Of a stretch of 26,205 bases of DNA, positions 22,528-26,205 are shown piece after piece. Position 1 is the stretch's first letter. Each line of letters opens with the position of its first letter. Both the position numbers and the translations under genes were made by a program. The DNA is from Rhodospirillaceae bacterium (GTDB lineage Bacteria > Pseudomonadota > Alphaproteobacteria > Rhodospirillales > Magnetospirillaceae), in NCBI GenBank assembly GCA_013349735.1, contig DUZC01000003.1, positions 1-26,205 of the forward strand. The letters run 5' to 3'. Under the pieces are notes generated by a model that made no database searches, was not told where the DNA came from, and saw nothing but the letters and a program-made list of their open reading frames with translations.

Positions 22528-23571
22528 GGCGCGCACCGGGGCCCAGAGAACCGCTTCAATGTCCTCAGCCCCTGTCGCCAGCATCACCAACCGGTCAATG
22601 CCCAGGGCAATGCCGGCGCAATTGGGCAAACCCGCGGCTATCGCGTCGAGAAAATCTTCATCCAGGGGCATGTGAATGCCGTAAATCTGCTCTTTTAGCG
22701 CCAGATCAGCGAGGAAGCGCCGGCGCTGCTCGACCGCATCCGTCAATTCATCAAAGGCATTGGCGAGTTCCAGCCCGCAAATATAGAGTTCGAACCGCTC
22801 GGCAAGCCTGGGATCATCCGCACAAGGCTTCGCCAAGGCCGCCAAAGTTAGGGGATAGCGGTACAAGACCAGAGGCGCCTTATCCCCGAGATGCGGCTCG
22901 ATCCGTTCGAGCATGATGCGAAAAAAGATATCCTCCCAACTGTCATTCTCTCCGACATACAGCCCGGCATCCTTGGTCTGCCCGGCCAGCTTCTCCCGAT
23001 CCGGGTGCAAAGGATCCTGGCAGCTGGCCAAAAGATCGACCCCGGCATAGTCCGTAAAGGCATCGGCGACACTCAGCATTATTGGCTGCGCCATTGGGTC
23101 GCACCAGCGCGCGCCGCGCCGAAATCTGTCGACGCCCGCCGCCCGCGCGGTCTGAACCAAAAGGCCGGCGCAGTCCTCGACCAACCGTGCGCAATTTGCG
23201 CCAATCCGATACCATTCCAACATAGTGAACTCGGGATGATGGAGCGGTGACCGTTCGCCATCGCGCCAAACATGCGCAATTTGAAAGATCCGGGTCAGTC
23301 CGGCGACCAGTAATTTTTTCATGGCCAATTCCGGCGAGCTATGCAGAAAAAATCGCTGCGCGGCGCTGGCGAAGGGATCCCGCAGACGCGTTTCCAAGGC
23401 CATAATATGCGGCTCGGTGCCCGGCGAAACCTGGAGGCAGGGCGTTTCAACCTCTAAAAAATCCTGTTCGGCAAAAAAGGCCCGCAAAGACGCCACAATT
23501 CGTGCGCGCGTTTCCAGGGCGGGGCGCCGCATTGCAAAACGTTCAGGTCGCCACCACTCTTCCCCCCGCAT
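22510..23571 (-). CDS. epmA: EF-P lysine ligase EpmA (GenX/PoxA)
   Basis: A 353-aa homologue of the class II lysyl-tRNA synthetase catalytic domain without the anticodon-binding domain. It attaches (R)-beta-lysine to a lysine of EF-P. Motif 1 region is FFAEQDFLEVETPCLQVSPGTEPHI, motif 2 is RIFQIAHVWRDGERSPLHHPEFTMLEWY, and motif 3 is LPNCAGIALGIDRLVML. The start ATG at 23571 has AGGG 6-9 nt upstream; a TTG at 23595 would add 8 residues. It is divergent from epmB, with efp next in line, which confirms its role against an ordinary lysyl-tRNA synthetase. Its 3' end overlaps thiE by 18 nt. Confidence 0.94.
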   Translation of the reverse strand: MRGEEWWRPERFAMRRPALETRARIVASLRAFFAEQDFLEVETPCLQVSPGTEPHIMALETRLRDPFASAAQRFFLHSSPELAMKKLLVAGLTRIFQIAHVWRDGERSPLHHPEFTMLEWYRIGANCARLVEDCAGLLVQTARAAGVDRFRRGARWCDPMAQPIMLSVADAFTDYAGVDLLASCQDPLHPDREKLAGQTKDAGLYVGENDSWEDIFFRIMLERIEPHLGDKAPLVLYRYPLTLAALAKPCADDPRLAERFELYICGLELANAFDELTDAVEQRRRFLADLALKEQIYGIHMPLDEDFLDAIAAGLPNCAGIALGIDRLVMLATGAEDIEAVLWAPVRASISSN

Positions 23572-23646
23572 CTCAATCCCTATATCACAGTGCAATCCGG
23601 CAACTATGCCCGAGCCCGATCCTTACGAACAGAGGTCTCCCGCATC

Positions 23647-24726
23647 ATGAACGAGTTTGCGCCCCCATCCTTGCGCCAGCCGATCCTCCGCCAGGGAGCC
23701 GATTTGGCCCGGGCCGGGTTGATCAGCAGCGAGCAGATCGCGGCGATCGACCAGGTGGCACGGCGCTATTCTGTTGCCCTGACCCCGGCCTTAGCGCATT
23801 TGATCGACCCCTCTGACCCCGACGACCCCATTGCCGCCCAATTCATCCCAACACTGGATGAACTGGAAAATCGGCCGGAGGAACGGCTCGACCCGATCGG
23901 CGACCGGCATCACAGCCCGGTCAAAGGCATTGTCCACCGCTATCCCGACCGTGTCCTGTTAACGCCGATGTTGCACTGTCCGGTCTATTGCCGATTCTGC
24001 TTCCGGCGCGAAACGGTTGGTGGCTCGCAGGCCTTGCTGACGGCCACGGAGCTGGATCTCGCACTTCATTATATCCGCGGCCATAAAAAGATTTGGGAGG
24101 TCGTGATAACCGGCGGCGACCCCTTAATGATGCCGCCAAAAGGTCTTGGGGCGATTTTAGCCGAACTGGAAGCCATTCCACATGTCGAGATCATCCGCCT
24201 GCACAGTCGGATCCCGATCAGCGACCCAGACCGAATAAATACGGATTTACTGGCGCAATTGAACCGATCGAAACCGGTCTGGCTGGCGATCCACTGCAAT
24301 CACGCCCGCGAACTTACGCAAGCCGCCGGAGAGGCCTGCCTGCGCCTTGCCCGGATCGGCCTTCCCCTGCTCGGTCAAACTGTATTGCTCAAAGGAATTA
24401 ATGACGACCCGACCGTAATGGAGGCTTTGTTGCGGGCGATGGTGCGCAATCGCATCAAGCCCTATTATTTGCACCATCTTGATCGCGCCCCCGGCACCGG
24501 GCGTTTTGTTACCGACATCAAGACTGGTCAAGCCATCATGCGCTCTCTGCGCGGCCGGGTCTCGGGGCTTTGTCAGCCAACTTACGTGCTCGATATTCCC
24601 GGGGGGCATGGCAAAGTTCCGGTGGGACCAAATTACCTTGAGCCGCACCAAATTACCGACTGGCAAGGCCAGCGCCATCACCAGCCCAACCAGGAGCCCG
24701 TTGCACCGGACCGATCAAGCTGTTAG
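23647..24726 (+). CDS. epmB: EF-P beta-lysylation protein EpmB (lysine 2,3-aminomutase family)
   Basis: A 359-aa radical-SAM, PLP-dependent enzyme that turns lysine into beta-lysine for EF-P modification. The iron-sulfur cluster motif CPVYCRFCFR supplies Cys111, Cys115 and Cys118. TGGDPLM and RLHSRIPISDPDRI follow, and the late PGGHGKVPVGPNY carries the PLP-binding Lys. The protein is shorter than clostridial lysine 2,3-aminomutase and lacks its C-terminal oligomerisation part, as expected for EpmB. The start ATG at 23647 follows AGAGG at a rather long distance (about 11 nt); an in-frame GTG at 23590 would overlap the epmA leader. efp begins 38 nt after the stop. Confidence 0.93.
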   Translation: MNEFAPPSLRQPILRQGADLARAGLISSEQIAAIDQVARRYSVALTPALAHLIDPSDPDDPIAAQFIPTLDELENRPEERLDPIGDRHHSPVKGIVHRYPDRVLLTPMLHCPVYCRFCFRRETVGGSQALLTATELDLALHYIRGHKKIWEVVITGGDPLMMPPKGLGAILAELEAIPHVEIIRLHSRIPISDPDRINTDLLAQLNRSKPVWLAIHCNHARELTQAAGEACLRLARIGLPLLGQTVLLKGINDDPTVMEALLRAMVRNRIKPYYLHHLDRAPGTGRFVTDIKTGQAIMRSLRGRVSGLCQPTYVLDIPGGHGKVPVGPNYLEPHQITDWQGQRHHQPNQEPVAPDRSSC

Positions 24727-24764
24727 GGTCCGCGCCTGTTTTACAACTCCCCTTGGTCAGACCC

Positions 24765-25331
24765 ATGAAGATTAATGCCAACCTTATCCGCCCCGGCAAC
24801 ATTCTCGAACATAACAACCGGCAATGGGCGGTTCTCAAAATTCAGTTGATACAACCCGGCAAGGGTGGCGCGTTCATCCAGGTTGAGATGCGGGACGTCA
24901 GGACCGGCACCAAGACCAACGAACGCTGGCGTACCGCCGACACCGTGGAAAAGCTGCAAGTCGAAGAAAAAGACTGCACTTTTCTGTTTGGTGACGGCGA
25001 ACAATTGACCTTCATGGATGCGGAAAGCTTCGAGCAGTTTTCAGTGCCCCGCGAAGTCGTTGGCGAGCCCGCCGCTTATTTGCAAGATGGCATGCCCTGC
25101 ACGGTGGATCTCATCGAAGGCTCACCGGTTTCGGTGACCTTGCCCGACAAAGTAACCATGACAATTGTTGAAGCGGATCCGGTGGTAAAAGGTCAAACGG
25201 CCGCGTCGTCTTACAAGCCGGGAATTCTGGAAAATGGTGTTCGTGTTATGATTCCGCCTTTCGTTGAGGCGGGCACACGAATCGTTGTCAACACAGCGGA
25301 TTCCACCTATGTGGAACGTGCCAAAGACTGA
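24765..25331 (+). CDS. efp: Elongation factor P
   Basis: A 188-aa three-domain translation factor that relieves ribosome stalling at proline runs. The modified residue is Lys33 in IQPGKGGAF, at the tip of the KOW-like domain I, the place of E. coli Lys34. Later segments (FMDAESFEQFSV, VTLPDKVTMTIVEADPVVKGQTA, KPGILENGVRVMIPPFVEAGTRIVVNT) are the usual OB domains. The ATG at 24765 gives MKINANLIRPGNILEH; a reading from 24753 would add four residues. The ribosome site is weak. epmA and epmB next door supply beta-lysylation. The suhB-like gene starts at its stop codon (TGATG), so the two are coupled. Confidence 0.96.
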   Translation: MKINANLIRPGNILEHNNRQWAVLKIQLIQPGKGGAFIQVEMRDVRTGTKTNERWRTADTVEKLQVEEKDCTFLFGDGEQLTFMDAESFEQFSVPREVVGEPAAYLQDGMPCTVDLIEGSPVSVTLPDKVTMTIVEADPVVKGQTAASSYKPGILENGVRVMIPPFVEAGTRIVVNTADSTYVERAKD

Positions 25332-26143
25332 TGATTGCCCGCTCCGCCAATGTCAATGTGATGGCTGCGGCCGCCCGCAAGGCGGCCCGCGGTCTTTTGC
25401 GCGATTTTGGCGAGGTTGAGCATCTTCAGGTCTCAAAAAAAGGTCCTGGCGATTTTGTTTCAGCGGCGGACCATCGCGTTGAAAAATGCCTGTGCCAGGA
25501 ACTGAAAAAGGCCAGACCGGATTATGGGTTTCTGCTAGAGGAGTCGGGGCCGATTGCCGGTGCCGACCCGCATAATCTGTGGGTAATCGATCCGCTGGAC
25601 GGCACCACCAACTTCCTGCATGGCATACCCCATTTTGCGGTGTCCATCGGATTGGTCCGCGATGGCGAGCCGATTGCCGGGGTCATTTACCAACCGCTCA
25701 CTGATGAAATGTTTTGGGCGGAAAAAGGTTTCGGCAGTTTCGTTAATGAGCGACGGTTACGCGTTTCAGCCAGACGCAAAATGGACGAGGCGGTGATCAC
25801 CACCGGCATACCCCATCAGGGCAGACCGGAGCCGGAACGTTTTTTAAAACAATTGGCCGCCGTTATGGAAGCCACCGCCGGTGTCCGTCGTTTTGGCGCG
25901 GCTTCGCTTGATCTGGCCTATGTCGCGGCCGGGCGCTGCGAAGGCTTCTGGGAGTTCGGCTTGAAACCTTGGGATGTCGCGGCCGGCATTATCCTGGTGC
26001 GCGAGGCCGGGGGCTATGTCAGCGAGATCGATGGCGGGCATGACATGCTGCAAAGCGGCAATCTGCTGGCGGCCAATGATCATCTGCATCTTCCCTTAGG
26101 CTCGCTTTTGCGTTCGGCCGTCTCGTCTGCAAACTCGTTGTGA
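25331..26143 (+). CDS. suhB: Inositol monophosphatase family protein (SuhB-like)
   Basis: A 270-aa Mg2+-dependent phosphatase. The metal-binding motifs are complete: LLEESG (Glu), VIDPLDGTTNFLHGIP (DPxDGTxNF motif) and the C-terminal KPWDVAAGIILVREAGG. KKGPGDFVSAADHRVE is the usual N-terminal segment. It may hydrolyse inositol 1-phosphate, and SuhB members also join the rRNA antitermination complex; which applies here cannot be told. The ATG at 25331 overlaps the efp stop by one base. The length is normal. Confidence 0.9.
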   Translation: MIARSANVNVMAAAARKAARGLLRDFGEVEHLQVSKKGPGDFVSAADHRVEKCLCQELKKARPDYGFLLEESGPIAGADPHNLWVIDPLDGTTNFLHGIPHFAVSIGLVRDGEPIAGVIYQPLTDEMFWAEKGFGSFVNERRLRVSARRKMDEAVITTGIPHQGRPEPERFLKQLAAVMEATAGVRRFGAASLDLAYVAAGRCEGFWEFGLKPWDVAAGIILVREAGGYVSEIDGGHDMLQSGNLLAANDHLHLPLGSLLRSAVSSANSL

Positions 26144-26205
26144 GCGCTGCGTCCTTGCGGTAGTGTGGGCGCGCGTTGAAAGAACAAGCGATCAGCGGGG
26201 GAATT
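26144..26205. other. Intergenic tail at the window edge
   Basis: These 62 nt after suhB hold no complete gene and no strong hairpin. TTGCGG (26154-26159) and GTAGTG further on are only weakly promoter-like. The next gene lies outside the window. Confidence 0.4.

Overview
The window looks like chromosomal DNA of an alphaproteobacterium, most like the Rhodospirillales. The grounds are GC-rich coding sequence, an F1-ATPase zeta (DUF1476) gene, a 254-aa PurC followed by PurS, a Liv-type transporter cluster with two CoA-ligase-like genes, and an EpmA/EpmB/EF-P set. No genus can be named from sequence alone. There are no rRNA or tRNA genes, CRISPR arrays, insertion sequences or prophage genes.

Layout. 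(1) 1-224, minus strand: the edge of an unidentified gene and a 58-aa charged small protein. (2) 225-559: a 335-nt intergenic stretch, AT-rich in its first part, ending in a well-formed promoter with a palindromic operator. (3) 560-7062, plus strand: a tight leucine (isovaleryl-CoA) catabolic operon of ivd, mccB, methylglutaconyl-CoA hydratase, mccA and HMG-CoA lyase. It would take isovaleryl-CoA to acetyl-CoA plus acetoacetate. mccB is split by a single-base frameshift at 2370/2371. (4) 7047-16091, minus strand: an eight-gene operon read livG - acyl-CoA ligase - livH - livM - livK - livF - PaaK-like protein - Tat-exported dienelactone hydrolase. It looks like uptake plus CoA activation of an organic acid. 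(5) 16107-17075: the livG promoter region and a TumE-type toxin/wHTH antitoxin pair inserted between livG and purB. (6) 17240-21347: purB, the convergent zeta gene, a TANGO2/NRDE-family gene, purC, purS, and a conserved hypothetical where purQ would be expected. (7) 21437-22527: a degenerate response-regulator receiver overlapping thiE. (8) 22510-26143: epmA (minus) diverging from epmB, then efp and a SuhB-type inositol monophosphatase.

How the parts may work together. The leucine operon and the liv operon appear to share one promoter/operator design: TTGCYC, 16 nt, TATGAT, with ACG before and C after the -10 box. This suggests co-regulation of branched-chain/acyl-CoA catabolism and acid uptake, although no regulator gene lies in the window. 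The EF-P block contains both enzymes needed to make and attach beta-lysine to EF-P.

I found no clearly new multi-gene system. The items most worth a second look are the shared promoter/operator, the mccB frameshift, the pseudo-receiver coupled to thiE, the PaaK-like protein with a degenerate ATP-binding loop, the orphan gene after purS, and the TA pair with twin palindromes beside the livG promoter.
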